NCBI GenBank assembly: GCA_905221605.1
Contig: CAJNDS010000218.1
Span: forward strand, 1 to 64,000
Direction: 5' to 3'
Length of the DNA stretch: 64,000 nucleotides
Source: Symbiodinium natans
Lineage: Eukaryota > Sar > Dinophyceae > Suessiales > Symbiodiniaceae
Positions within the stretch are counted from its first letter, which is position 1; every line of letters begins with the position of its first letter. A program made the translations under genes and the position numbers. This document shows positions 20,994-31,268 of the stretch, piece after piece. Below the pieces are notes generated by a model, which worked only from the letters and a program-made list of their open reading frames with translations, ran no database searches and was not told where the DNA came from.

Positions 20994-21799
20994 CTGCAAT
21001 TAGGGTTTAGGGTTTAGGGTTCAGGGTTTAGGGTTTAGGGTTTGGGGTTTGGGGTTTAGGGTTTAGGGTTTAGGGTTTAGGGCAAGGGCTTAGGGTTTTC
21101 AGATTCCCACACCCGCCTGGTCTTTCACAAGCTCGAGGCCTATCCTGCTGACCAAGCTCCTGCCGGAAGCTCATGGCTATGGGTTATGACAGCTCTTTAG
21201 CCTTTCGGGCCCCCAACGACCTTCCAAGTAGGGAATTTGGGCCCCAACAACCCTCACCCCTAGAATGGCCAACCTAACCCTAAACCCTAAACCCTAAAAA
21301 CCCTATAAGCCCTATAAGCCCTAAAAGCCCTAAAAGCCCTAAAAGCCCTAAAAACCCTAAAAACCCTAAAAACCCTAAAAACCCTAAACCCTAAACCCTC
21401 CTATGCCTTGCAAGTGTAAGGCAAAAACAAAAGTTGGCGCAGGGATCCTGGTGTCTTAGTAAGGGCCTCAAGTTTAAGGGGTACCCCTAGAAGGGACCCT
21501 TAGGGTTTAGGGTTTAGGGTTTAGGGTTTAAGGTTTAGGGTGCAGGGTTTAGGGTCAACCTCCTTCAGTCTCTTGTGACAATACATCAGATGACTCAGAC
21601 TGAGTTCAACACCCGAAGCCCTAAACCCTACACCCTACACCCTAAACCCTAAACCCTAAACCTGCAGGCTCCAAGACACAAACTGCATTCTAGGGCTCTA
21701 GGCCTGGTTCAGGGTTCAGGGGGCAAGTATACTAGCCCGGGTGCGGAATTAGGGTTTTAGGGTTTTAGGGTTTAGGGTGTAGGGGCAAGTCTAGTCAGT

Positions 21800-22070
21800 C
21801 CGATGGCATTTGGCTCAGATGTTCTTTGGGGTCGGACTTGCAAAGACTGAGAGCTTTGAAGCGTTGTCTCTACGACCGGCAGCTGGCCTCACAATCTTCG
21901 ACGCGCACACGATCATCTCATCAAAGCTTGTGCACCTGGGCGATGTTCGCAGTTCTCTAACTTCTGGTCCCTTTCTTGGGAACCCACATAGACAGCTCCG
22001 GTATTTTTGTAGGAACTACCGAGAAAAAAAACACGCCATCATTCAGAGAACTGGACCCAAACATTCCTAA
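21800..22070 (+). CDS. Possible exon 'AQMFFGVGLAKTESFEALSL'
   Basis: An 86-codon open frame with 'RPAAGLTIFDAHTIISSKLV' and 'HLGDVRSSLTSGPFLGNPHR'. Good composition over the first 60 codons; the end runs into a purine-rich stretch, so a donor probably lies near 21960-22010. Strand reasonably but not fully supported. Confidence 0.4.
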
Positions 22071-22526
22071 ACCCTCCTCTCCCCCCCTGCAAAAACAAAG
22101 TCCGCAAGTTAGAGAACCAAACCCTTCAGCTTCCCCCCCGGCTCCCCCATGATGCGGAGAACTCGCCCCCTGCATCCCGACGCTTTCCTAGGGCCCGGGC
22201 GGAACTTCGATGTCGTTGGGCCAGGGCGCCTGCAAGAGAAGACGGGGTCAAGTACCCGCCAATAGTGGGGCCGCTGCTCAAACCCTTGTAAAACTTGGCG
22301 GCCCGGTAACCATACTATAACGAGGGTACCCTTTTTATTGGGGTTGGTTACTTCCTAAACCCTAAACCCTATATAAACCCTAAACCCTAAACCGTAAACC
22401 CTAAACCTTGAACCCTAAAAAAGGGCAAAACGGCACCCCTCTGGACCACCAAGAAGCCTGACAAAACCCTGGTAAAGTGCGATTGAGAGCCCTCTGAACA
22501 CACCTGACAAAGAAGTTTTTTAAAGC

Positions 22527-22635
22527 TTGGTAGCCCAGGAACCATATGACAGTAAGAGCACCTTTTTTGGGGTTGCTTACTGGACAAGGAACCTTGAACC
22601 AAAAAAGAAGGGACAGGCTACCACTGGGCTACCAA
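22527..22635. mobile_element. Family E palindromic element
   Basis: GGTAGCCCAGGAACCATATG .. CCACTGGGCTACCAAG. A partial copy sits at 22295-22355. Full copies elsewhere at 35690-35788, 44482-44600, 44775-44898 and 46140-46230. Confidence 0.7.
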
Positions 22636-22639
22636 GAAA

Positions 22640-22830
22640 GCCAGCCTTGCAAAAGTCCCTTATTTGCTTTGTGGGTCCGACTCAGATCTTGCGGGAAGCC
22701 CCATGCCCAGAGCGCCACTCCAGTAAGACACTTGTTTCACGCTTGCCCGAAGTTGATTCAGAGGTCTGCTGCCATGGTTGTTGGTTGACAACATCTCCAA
22801 CCCACTGCAGACTCGCCAGGGGCGAGCCAA
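22640..22830. CDS. Segment open in several frames between family E and A elements
   Basis: Plus 'LVSRLPEVDSEVCCHGCWLT', minus 'MLSTNNHGSRPLNQLRASVK' and minus 'QWVGDVVNQQPWQQTSESTS' are all uninterrupted. Lying between two elements suggests an exon, but frame and strand are unresolved. Confidence 0.35.
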
Positions 22831-22831
22831 C

Positions 22832-22953
22832 TTGGGATGTTCTTTTAGTAACACTCCTTAATAGGGAATCAGGCAACAGTCCGTAATAGGGATTATGGTA
22901 CGCCCTATTACAATCCCTATTAAGGACTGTGAGCATAAGGGGGAACATCCCAA
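22832..22953. mobile_element. Family A element
   Basis: TTGGGATGTTC..GGGAACATCCCAA with an internal duplication of the ACAGTCC arm. Followed by a C run at 22968-22987. Confidence 0.7.
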
Positions 22954-23025
22954 TGATCACCTGTCACCCCCCCCCCCCCCCCCCCCCTGCCCCTCGGCAC
23001 TACAACAAAGTACGAACTAACACCC

Positions 23026-23153
23026 CTGGTTCTTAGTAGGGAATGAGGGAATGAGGGCCCCATATATACCCTTTAAGGGATTATACAGGGCCCCTATAAA
23101 TACCCTTTAAGGGATTATGTAGGGCCCTCATTCCCTCATTCCCTACGAAGAAC
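23026..23153 (-). mobile_element. Family B element acting as intron
   Basis: 128 bp from GGTTCTTCGTAGGG to CTACTAAGAACCAG on the minus strand, with its middle unit (CCCTTTAAGGGATTAT) duplicated. The donor-side exon ends GGC TG and the acceptor side starts G GGT GTT: TGG GGT GTT, in frame. Confidence 0.55.
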
Positions 23154-23203
23154 CAGCCAGCAACCCCCGCACCTGAGGCGGCTTGGCCATGGAAAGCCGC
23201 GTC
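23154..23203 (-). CDS. 50-bp exon 'DAAFHGQAASGAGVAG'
   Basis: Acceptor CTCCGTGCAG, then 16 codons plus TG, donor CTG|GTTCTTCG provided by the family B element. The frame continues after the element as 'WGVSSYFVVVPRGR' (23025 downwards) until a G run. Unknown protein. Confidence 0.5.
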
Positions 23204-23274
23204 CTGCACGGAGCGGTCGTAGTGGGAGGTTTTTTGTGGGAGAGTTGGGCTTAGGGTCTAGGGTCTAGGATAGG

Positions 23275-23345
23275 AGGGTCTGGGGTCTAGGCGGTCTAGG
23301 CGGTCTAGGCGGTCTAGGCGGTCTAGGGTCTAGGCGGTCTGGGGT
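23275..23345 (+). repeat. CGGTCTAGG nonamer repeat
   Basis: Five or more nine-base units related to, but distinct from, the heptad. Confidence 0.8.
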
Positions 23346-23423
23346 CTACGGTCTAGGGTTTAGCGTTTAGGGTTCTCTTTTTTAGGATTCAGGGTTTAGG
23401 GTTGCGGTTAAGGGCTTCGGGCT

Positions 23424-23500
23424 TCGGATTACGGCTCTTCGCGATGCACGGAATCACCTCCGGGAGGTGGCTTCTACTTCTCACATCCTCATGTCTACTA
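23424..23500 (+). CDS. Possible exon 'ITALRDARNHLREVASTSHI'
   Basis: Plus frame open to a stop near 23505 with a GT donor option inside (GAG|GTGGCT). It ends at a partial family F end (TTGCTTAAGAACCCC) running into C and A runs. Confidence 0.35.
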
Positions 23501-23628
23501 TTTTTGCTTAAGAACCCCCCCCCCCCCCAAAAAAAAAAGAAAATAAAATAAAATAAGACGAAAAAAATAGAATAGCCCTACTGCAGGGTTTGGGGTTTAA
23601 GATGTATCTGCTATTTTGCTTGAGACCC

Positions 23629-23659
<31 letters not shown>

Positions 23660-23990
23660 AAAAAAACTGCACAGTATTGCCCTTCTAAGGAAGATGCCCT
23701 TCTAAGGAAGATGCCTCTTTTTTTGGGGGTGGGGGGGGGGGGCGCGCGTTCTTATGATAGTAGTGGTTGAAGGCTTGAGGTTTCACTTAGAGGCACGCTC
23801 CAACCTTCCCTCGGCCCTAGTCCTCGGCCCTAGTGGGGGCATGAAGGAATACGAGAAAGAAGAGTTGATTATTGGGAATACCCAGTATATATAGCTATAT
23901 ATAGATATATATACTTGGCAGACTTCTGAACCCCTCCTAAAAGTTAAGCTTTTAGCTCCCTTATTGTAGGTATAAGGAAACCCAAAAAGT
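23500..23990. other. Homopolymer and microsatellite stretch
   Basis: C13/A10 runs at 23516-23540, C20/A17 at 23626-23668, a G run near 23735, and a TATA microsatellite at 23888-23912. No exon seen. Confidence 0.6.
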
Positions 23991-24090
23991 TAACGTCCTA
24001 AGAGCCAACCAGAAGACAGCCAAGCCCATGCCTTCGTTCCTTCTACCTGGCAGTAAATCGAATGCAAGCTCCGCGCTCGATGTTTTCTTC

Positions 24091-24150
24091 TCAGGAAAGC
24101 CGGCTGGCCATTTCTTTGAAGACCATTTCGACGTTCCTTAGCGTCTCAAG
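24091..24150 (-). CDS. Terminal exon 'LETLRNVEMVFKEMASRLS'
   Basis: Acceptor GCTGCCTTACAG, 19 codons, TGA at 24091-24093. Amphipathic helix texture. The opposite strand is also open ('LDVFFSGKPAGHFFEDHFD', stop TAG near 24140), but the acceptor favours minus. Confidence 0.5.
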   Translation of the reverse strand, partial: LETLRNVEMVFKEMASRLS

Positions 24151-24185
24151 CTGTAAGGCAGCGCGGTTTGAGGTTTCAGGTCTAG

Positions 24186-24320
24186 CCTAAACCCTAAACC
24201 CTAAACCCTAAACCCTAAACCCTAAACCCTAAACCCTAAACCCTAAACCCTAAACCCTAAACCCTAAACCCTAAACCCTAAACCCTAAACCCTAAACCCT
24301 AAACCCTAAACCCTAAACCC
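24186..24320 (-). repeat. CCCTAAA tract
   Basis: About 19 perfect CCCTAAA heptads. Confidence 0.95.
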
Positions 24321-24324
24321 TTTC

Positions 24325-24445
24325 GCTCCCGCGTTGGGCCGAACCGCAAAGCAGGGCTCACAAGTCGGCTGTTCGGGCGGAGAAAACACTTTTGCTTCGA
24401 TCGACCCTCGAAACCAAGCACAACCCCACACACCATAACACCGCG
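24325..24445 (-). CDS. Possible exon 'SIEAKVFSPPEQPTCEPCF'
   Basis: Open minus frame across the whole segment, ending 'AVRPNAGAKG'. CCCTAAA on the left and TTTAGGG on the right, the arrangement seen around Rab exons. Splice points not certain. Confidence 0.4.
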
Positions 24446-24882
24446 TTTAGGGTTTAGGGTTTAGGGTTTGGGGTTTAGGGTTTAGGGTTTAGGGTTTAGG
24501 GTTTAGGGCTTAAGGTTGAGCGTGTAGGGTTCAGGGTTGAGGTTTGGGCCTTCGAGTTTGGAGTCTAGGGTTCAGAGCGCACCGCAGATTGCACAACTTG
24601 CTGTTGTTCAGATTGGAATGAAAGCATGGGGGTATTCTAACAAGTGAACTTGGGTATTTCAATTTCGTTTCCCTGCTGTGCGAATTTAGGCTTTAGGGCT
24701 TGGGGCTTAGGCCTTAGGGTTTAGTATGGTTCATGTATGGGCTTTGGGCATTTTCAAGCTGATTCTGATTCGAGGGGCGAGGGGGGGCCCTGTTCAGGGC
24801 ACGAGGGCTTCACGCCTGCCTGTTCTGGCAAGAATGAGGGTGTAGGGTTTAGGGTTTAGGGTTTGAGTTTAGGGTTAAGGGT

Positions 24883-25068
24883 TTAGGGTAATGGCAAGTA
24901 ACTCGACTGTGCATTCGTTGGGGCGTCCGCTTCGCGAATGGCTTGAAGGAGAGTGTTGCATGACATGACACAGGAGCCCAAATAGTTTGTCCAATGCTTT
25001 CCCACTAATACATAATCCCTATACAAGTATGACGACATTGCTGCAACACATGCTCCTTCTACTTGCAT
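24883..25068 (-). CDS. Possible coding segment
   Basis: Two minus frames are open: 'VGKHWTNYLGSCVMSCNTLL' and 'SGKALDKLFGLLCHVMQHSP'. The second resembles a Rab helix 5 (..KALDKLFGLL..) and lies downstream of the Rab gene, but its phase does not fit the last Rab exon, so I do not join them. Confidence 0.3.
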   Translation of the reverse strand: MQVEGACVAAMSSYLYRDYVLVGKHWTNYLGSCVMSCNTLLQAIREADAPTNAQSSYLPLP

Positions 25069-25420
25069 TCCCCCCCCCCCCCCCCCGACACCCCCCCGCC
25101 CCCCGCCCAGTAGCTACGTCGCGTGGGACCCGACAAAACCAAAGGCGCCCCAGAATTTCGGCTCAAGACCCTAAACCAATACAAAAGGGCTTAGGGTTGA
25201 GGGTTTACCTTAGCCCTTTCTTGAATCTGGACTTGCTGACTGCCAGACCCCCAAACCCACAAACTTCAAAACCCACCAAACCCAACCCGAAACGCAATCT
25301 AAACCCTAACCCCAGACCCCAAACTCTAAACCCTAAACCCTACACCCTAAACCCTAAACCCTACACCCTAAACCCTAAACCTTAAACCCTAAACCCTAAA
25401 CCCTAAACCCTAAGTTGGAC

Positions 25421-28400
25421 CTGGGCTCCTGCCCTGCGCGCCGGAGACTTCGAAGTAGGGCATCCCCTTGCTCTTGGCCCAGTCTCGTGCCACCTGGGGT
25501 GGGGTTTAGGGTTTAGGGTTTAGGGTTTAGGGTTCAGGGTTCAGGGTTCAGGGTTCAGGGTTCAGGGTTCAGGGTTCAGGGTTCAGGGTTCAGGGTTCAG
25601 GGTTTAGGGTTTAGGGTTTAGGGTTCAGGGTTCAGGGTTGGGGGTTGGCAGGCCAGTCAGGCAGGGCCGGGGTTTCGGGTTTCGGGTTTAGGGTTCAGGG
25701 TTTATTGCTTTAGGGTTTAGGGCTTCAGGGTTTAGGGTTCCGGGTTGAGGCTACATGACAGACAGGTTCCCTTCTCGCATCCCTTTTTTTGGGGCCTTGT
25801 ATTTAGGGGAACTGAAAGGGACCATCGTCGGAAGACCTCCGTGATGGTTGTTGGGGCTTTCGGCGACTATGCATGGCTTCAGGGTCGGCAGAAGCACTCT
25901 AATTTGCTCAGCTGTTTCATCCGAAGACCTTGGGTCGGAACTTGGTGTGCCCTCAATCTTCCTAAATGTTGGGGTGGGCTGTGCCACTGAGATATGCGAC
26001 CACTACTTCGCGGCATCCTTGGGGGCCTGCCAGGGTATACTCTTCCGGATGAAGTCCGAATCCCAGTGCTTAGGGCTTCAGGAGCGTCCTCTCCTCTCCC
26101 CACCACGCCTGCTCTTGCACGAGGCGCGGGTGGAGATCTGTCTTTGTACCTGGCTGCCACTTGTAGGGTTTAGGGTTTAGGGTTTAGGCTTTAGGGTTTA
26201 AGGTCTAGGGTTTTGGGTTTAGGGTTTAGGGTTTAGAGTTTAGGGTTTAGGGTTTAGGGCTCCAAGAAGGAGATAGAGCTTTGATCAGGAATTAGCTCTG
26301 ATATTTGCAGCTGCAATAGCTCAATTACAGGGAAAGGGGGTCTGCGTTGATCGCTATGCTGAAGGAGATCGCAGTTGCATGCTTCGGGCTGGGCGCGTGT
26401 AGTTCGTATGCTGAACGGACCAAGCGTCTGCCAGGGTAGCAACTCCCGGCTTTCTAAAATGACACTGTTCCTGACCTTGTGATTCGGGCATCCCGCAAAA
26501 AATGCACTGTTGCTGCTACACATGTTGCTCACCGACTTGTGCGAACACAATCCTCACTTCACAAAGCCCTCGGTAGACCTGTACTTCAAAAGGGGGTCTA
26601 CATGAGACCGATATTCCCATCCTGGGCTTCAATGGCTCTTGCTTACGAGGCTAGGCGTCGCAAGAGTTCGCGGGCCCCAGAGACCCAGGTCCCGCCTACG
26701 ACGGCGTAGAGAGGTTCGCTGCCTTGGGCGTACCTCGTCACCTGGCATGGAACCGCAGAGGGGCTCTCGCGATTTTCTACTACCAGGCTCGAGATCAGGA
26801 CGCCTGGGAGGCTGAGTTAGCTGAATGGCATTTCGGGATAAAGAAGCCAATGATTCCCTGAACCTCACACCCAAACCCTAAACGCTAAACCCTTTGAGCC
26901 CAGTCTCGGACAAGACCCTAAACCCTAAACCCTTTTGCAACTGGACTGCGGACAACTGCCAGGAAAGGATACGACCTCCACTCAAACCCTAAACCCTAAA
27001 CCCTAAACCCGAAACCCTAAACCCTAAACCCTAAACCCTAAGGTCCGGGCCCTGAGTCGACTCAGGGCCTCACCTCGCCGCAAGCTCCAGCCAACAATTG
27101 GCTTTGCCAAGTTGTGGTTTAGGGTTTAGGGTTCAGGGTTCAGGGTTCAGGGTTCAGGGTTTGGGGTTTGGGGTGTAGGATTTAGGGTTCAGGGTTAGGG
27201 GTCCATGTACCCATACCGTACTCGACCCCCCCCCCCTCCAACCAATAGGGTGCCCATGATATGGCTCAACTCCCCCACTTCAACTCAGAAACCCTGCCTC
27301 AACCCCAAAAACTTCACCCGAAACCCGAACCCCTAGCCCCCAACCCCTAAACCCTAAACCCTGAACCCTAAACCCAAAACGGAGCCTCGTCCGTCCATTT
27401 CTCCAAGTTCTGGAAAGACCGTTTGGACGTGACGTCAAAGACCAGGACCACCCCCTGGGCCTCCTTGCAGCCGGGAGGTTAGGGTTTGGGGTTTGGGTTT
27501 AGGGTTTAGGGTTTCGGGTTTCGGGCTTCGGGTTTCGGGTTTCGGGTTTAGTTAGGGGCTGCGCAAGGAACCCTTGGAGCTAAACCCTGAACCCTAAACC
27601 CCAACCCCGCTACAGTTGGATCGCGTTCCTTACGAAAAACAGATCGTTTGCCTGAGGAGGGACTGCAGCTCCCAACCCTAAACCCTGAATACTAAATCTG
27701 AAGCCCCCTGAGCGCTAACCTGGAACCCCTGAAACTCTAAACTCAACAGCGCCCCCCCCCCCCCCCCCCCCCCACCTTTTTAGCCCTCTTGTTTGCCCTT
27801 GGCTGTCACTCCCACGTCCCCAAGCCTTGTAGAACTCGTTCCGGACATCGATGAACTTAAGGTCGCCACTTGCCTGTTTGGGGTTTAGGGTTTAGGGTTC
27901 AGGGTTCAGGGTTTAGGGTTTAGGGTTTAGGGTTTAGGGTTTAGGGTTTAGGGTTTAGGGTTTAGGGTTTAGGGTTTATGCCTGGGCTGCTCGCGAGGAG
28001 GTTTTCAGCGGTTTTCAGGGGGCCCTTCGAGGGTTTTAAGGGCTTTTAATGGCTTTCAGAGAGGGGGGGGGGGCGGTGTTTATAGGCTCGCTTTAAGGAC
28101 CGACTCACGGGGTGCTTAAGGCGTTTTTAGAGCTTTAGGGCTTTAGGCTCAGCTTCGTCGTATTGTTGGGCAGAACTTGAGGCTTAAGCTTGAGGGATCA
28201 GACACCCTAAGCTCATCTTGTTTCAAGAGCAACACCCTACGCGCCGTGCCCAGACCAGGCGCAACACCTGCGTATCACATGGCCTGAACCACCTAAGCCC
28301 TAAACCATGAACCCCGAATACGTACAGGCCGGTCTCGAGATCCGAGGGTCCCGCCTGGAAACCAAAACATGGATCGAAGCAGTGCTTCTGATTTTTTTGC

Positions 28401-30528
28401 TGTACTGAGGGTTTAGAGTTTAGGGTTTAGGGTTATATTAACACAGTCCTATTATTCTTGCTTTGTGTTTGCTGTTACTCTCTAGTGACTTTGTATTCTT
28501 CGTATTCTTACTCATCGTCGTATTCCTAAACCCTAAACCCTAAACCCTAAACCCTAAACCCTAAACCCTAAACCCTAAACCCTAAACCCTAAACCCTAAA
28601 CCCTAAACCCTACACCATGGAAAGCTTCCACACACGCGCCCAAGTTGCGTCCCAGATGTTCACCCGGAAGTCTTTGCCTTGGCACAGCATTTTAGTAACA
28701 AAAGCCTGGCGGTGTTAGGGTTTAGGGTTCAGGGGCCCCTTTCGGGCTTTTGTGGAGGGGGTTCCATCACTTTAGCCAACCCTGCTCTTAGGGGGTTTGT
28801 GGGCCCACGCGGCAATATCGTTGTGTCTGGACGTGCGATACTTCAGCCTTTGCGGTTTCCGGCATACATTTAAAAAGCTTGCACGTTGGCCAGGGTGGGT
28901 AGCTTGCTACACCTAGCCTAAACCCTCAAGGCCTTAGGGTTTACGGCCGCTTTGGCCAAATCTGCCAGCCTCACCCCCACCCGGCCCCGGTAAACCCGGC
29001 CTACGATGCCGTCTAATTACGAGCTCCGCCACACAGCCCACACAACTGAACAACCAAACTACTTGCAGTAGCGGCACAGACAGACAGACAGACAGACAAT
29101 CAGACAGACCGACCCACACGCGCACATATTCTTCTCTCTCTCTCCGTCGCTCTTTCTCTCTCCATTTCCTTCTGCTCAGCGAAGACACTCTCTCGCTGTA
29201 ACCCTAAACCCTAAACCCTAAACCCTAAACCCTAAACCCTAAACCCTAAACCCTAAACCCTAAACCCTAAACCCTAAACCCTAAACCCTAAACCCTAAAC
29301 CCCCTAAACCCTAAACCCTAAACCCTAAACCCTAAACCCTAAACCCTAAACCCTAAACCCTAAACCCTAAACCCTAACTCTCTCTCACACTCTCGAGTGC
29401 ACACGTGAAGGAGATGCCAGGGCAGCCCGGCGGCCGGCGTGCTTGAGCATCTTCACCTTGAAGTCGGCGCCAACCCTAGGTTGAGAGGGGGTTAGGGTTT
29501 AGGGTTTAGGGTTTAGGGTTTAGGCTGGTTTAGGGTTCAGGGTTCAGGGTTCAGGGTTCAGGGTTCAGGGTTCAGGGTTCAGGGTTCAGGGCTTAGGGTT
29601 TAGGGTTTAGGCTTTAGGGCTTAGGGTTGTTCAGGGCTTCGGCAACACAGCATTGAGTGTCTCTTCGGACTCGGAGCAGCCCAAGCAGTTCACCAACTGG
29701 CTCAAGCCCAGACTCAGAAGATGACTCCGCCACCCCAGAATCTCCAGAATTCACTAGAGTCCGTCTCGCTCCACACGAAGTGCTTTGACCAGCAAGTCGA
29801 AGAATGACATCTGCTTCTCCCGCCCTACTGAATGCTGGTAAAGTCTACGTAGTCCAGGTCAGCTTAAGGGGAGTTGTAGGGCTTCATGGGGGAGCCTATG
29901 CGTGAAGCGTAAGAAGAAGGCCCGAGAATTGAGGCCTACTCATCCCTAAACCCTCTTTCCTACTGGTCTGGCGTCTAGCCAGTCTTGCTGATCCCTTGCT
30001 CTATAAACCCTTTTGGCACCTGGACTCTGCATGTGATCAAGGCTGCTCCGTCACCCTTTTGAAGCCGGACTCGCTGTGCTCCGTCACCCTACATAATCGC
30101 TAGACCCCAAGCCCGAAACCCCAAACCCCAAACCCTTTTGACCCCGCGAAACCCTAAACCCCAAACCCCAAACCCTAAACCCCAAACCCTAGGCGGTCCG
30201 AGGCTCGTCGGCTCACCTTCCTCCATTACCACCGCACCGTCCGCGCAGAAGGAGTGGACCTGAGTTGTCACAGAATTGGGTTTTTGGGGGGTTGAGGGTT
30301 CAAGGGGGGGAAGGTTTCAGAATGCTTCAGAGATTTAGTTGAGGGGTTTTTCTTATGGGGCTTTGAGGTGGGGTGCTTGTGGCAAAGCCAGCTGAGGTCA
30401 CAAGACACACCCGTTTGGCCGGGACCTGCTTGCAGAAATCTTTCTGAATCTGGGGCCCGCGCCAACGTGGACTTTCCCACGCCGGCGTCGCCCAGCGTCA
30501 TGAGCTTGAGGTTGATCACGTCCTTCAT
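25421..30528 (-). CDS. Rab-family small GTPase, Rab-like/DNAJC27-type, multi-exon
   Basis: Exons read in order: 30528-30426 (start ATG; 'GDAGVGKS' P-loop; '..SERFLQA'); 29475-29457 (19-bp microexon 'VGADFK', switch I/beta 2); 28705-28649 ('VTKMLCQGKDFRVNIWD', beta 3); 27873-27826 ('ASGDLKFIDVRNEFYK', G3/switch II); 27463-27386 ('EAQGVVLVFDVTSKRSFQN', beta 4); 26149-26109 ('TKTDLHPRLVQEQ', G4); 25493-25421 ('ARDWAKSKGMPYFEVSGAQ', G5). The 'VRNEFYK' stretch recalls the DNAJC27/RBJ group. Donors are GT or GC (AAG|GC, GAG|GC, GAC|GC, CAG|GC). About three residues before 'TVGADFK' and part of the helix 3-beta 5 region (perhaps 27041-27118) are unplaced, and the C-terminus was not found. Predicted GTP-binding switch; membrane target unknown. 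Confidence 0.75.
25502..25650 (+). repeat. TTTAGGG then TTCAGGG tract
   Basis: Contains an unbroken block of about ten TTCAGGG heptads. It flanks the last recognised Rab exon on its right. Confidence 0.9.
25848..26160. CDS. Open segment overlapping the Rab G4 exon
   Basis: Plus strand is open for 110 codons ('VSSEDLGSELGVPSIFLNVG'), minus for 93. The minus strand at 26149-26109 is assigned to Rab. Whether the plus frame is a separate exon nested in the intron is unclear. Confidence 0.3.
26479..26858 (+). CDS. Possible plus-strand gene inside the Rab region
   Basis: A frame 'SSLHKALGRPVLQKGVYMRP' (to about 26650) is followed in another frame, after a possible acceptor GAGGCTAG, by 'GVERFAALGVPRHLAWNRRG' and 'AIFYYQARDQDAWEAELAEW' to TGA at about 26858. 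Strong protein texture in the second part. It could be a nested gene or a frameshifted mobile-element remnant. Confidence 0.45.
28531..28612 (-). repeat. CCCTAAA tract
   Basis: About 12 CCCTAAA heptads to the left of the Rab beta 3 exon. Confidence 0.95.
29060..29175. repeat. GACA and CT low-complexity
   Basis: CAGACAGACAGACAGACA followed by CTCTCTCT; simple-sequence DNA inside the region between Rab exons. Confidence 0.8.
29202..29378 (-). repeat. CCCTAAA tract
   Basis: About 25 heptads with one CCCCCTAAA interruption, left of the Rab microexon. Confidence 0.95.
29640..29880. CDS. Ambiguous coding segment in a Rab intron
   Basis: Plus 'QAVHQLAQAQTQKMTPPPQN' and 'SSDSEQPKQFTNWLKPRL'; minus 'EKQMSFFDLLVKALRVERDG'. 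All open with protein-like texture; strand unresolved. Confidence 0.35.
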
Positions 30529-31149
30529 TCGAGGCTTGGGGTTTGAGGGTTTTTGGGTGCGAACCGAAAGTCTGCGCGGGCCCCTTTGAATGACTTTAAA
30601 AGTGAGAAGCTCGGCAGCGAAACCCTGAGACCCAAAATGACAGCGCCTTCCAGCCTCAACCAAGCCCACGCCCTCAGTCCTAAAACGCAGCACTGCGTAG
30701 CCCCAGAGTCCCCACGAGTGCCTACTTTCGAAGCCCCATGCTCTCTAACTTCAAGATGCGCTGCAAACGATTTACGGCCGAGAACCTCGAGCGACACAGG
30801 AAGTCCTTGACAGCATTTGAAGAAATGGGACCCAAAGCCCAAGCCCCTCAACCCGGCGCAATATACTCTAATTGATTAAGTTACTATACTCATAGTAGCA
30901 AGTTCATTCCACGAGTTTCATATAAATAGCATAAACTGATTTCAATCGTATAGATAATTGGGGTGTTCTGAGGTGTTTTGATTTCTTTTTGCGTCGGCCG
31001 GGGCTTGAGTTGTTTTTTTTGGCAGGGAGTTAGATAACCCTGTCCTCCACACCCCTCTTTGAGGGATTCTACCAGGTACCTACTTCCCAGATTCCGTACC
31101 AATACCAAGGGGGGGAGGGCGTGTGTGACTCTCAAGCTGAAGGTTTCCA

Positions 31150-31268
31150 GGGGGTCCGAAATATAGGGGTCGGAAATATCTTTCTAATAGTATTCCCTTA
31201 TGCTTCCTTACAAATTATACTATAATGCCCCCAAGAACCCTATATTCTGAGTCTTCAGGCCCCTATAT
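31150..31268. mobile_element. Family G element
   Basis: GGTCCGAAATATAGGGGTCGG .. TCAGGCCCCTATATT termini around TATACTATAATGCCCCC, matching the copies at 3013 and 10118 in inverse order. Confidence 0.6.

Noticed and set aside
29424-29456. Extension of the Rab microexon as 'KVKMLKHAGRRAAL'
   Set aside because: Looks Rab-like at first, but the beta 3 exon at 28705-28649 supplies the same region; AAG|GTGAAG is a donor, so this is probably intron.
29693-29706. Dinoflagellate spliced-leader relic (CTGGCTCAAG)
   Set aside because: Only the last ten bases resemble the leader's TTGGCTCAAG; the preceding CCATTT part is absent.
30203-30243. Small exon 'VHSFCADGAVVMEEG' as the missing Rab piece
   Set aside because: It has splice-like borders, but joining it in phase gives no Rab switch I sequence before 'VGADFK'.
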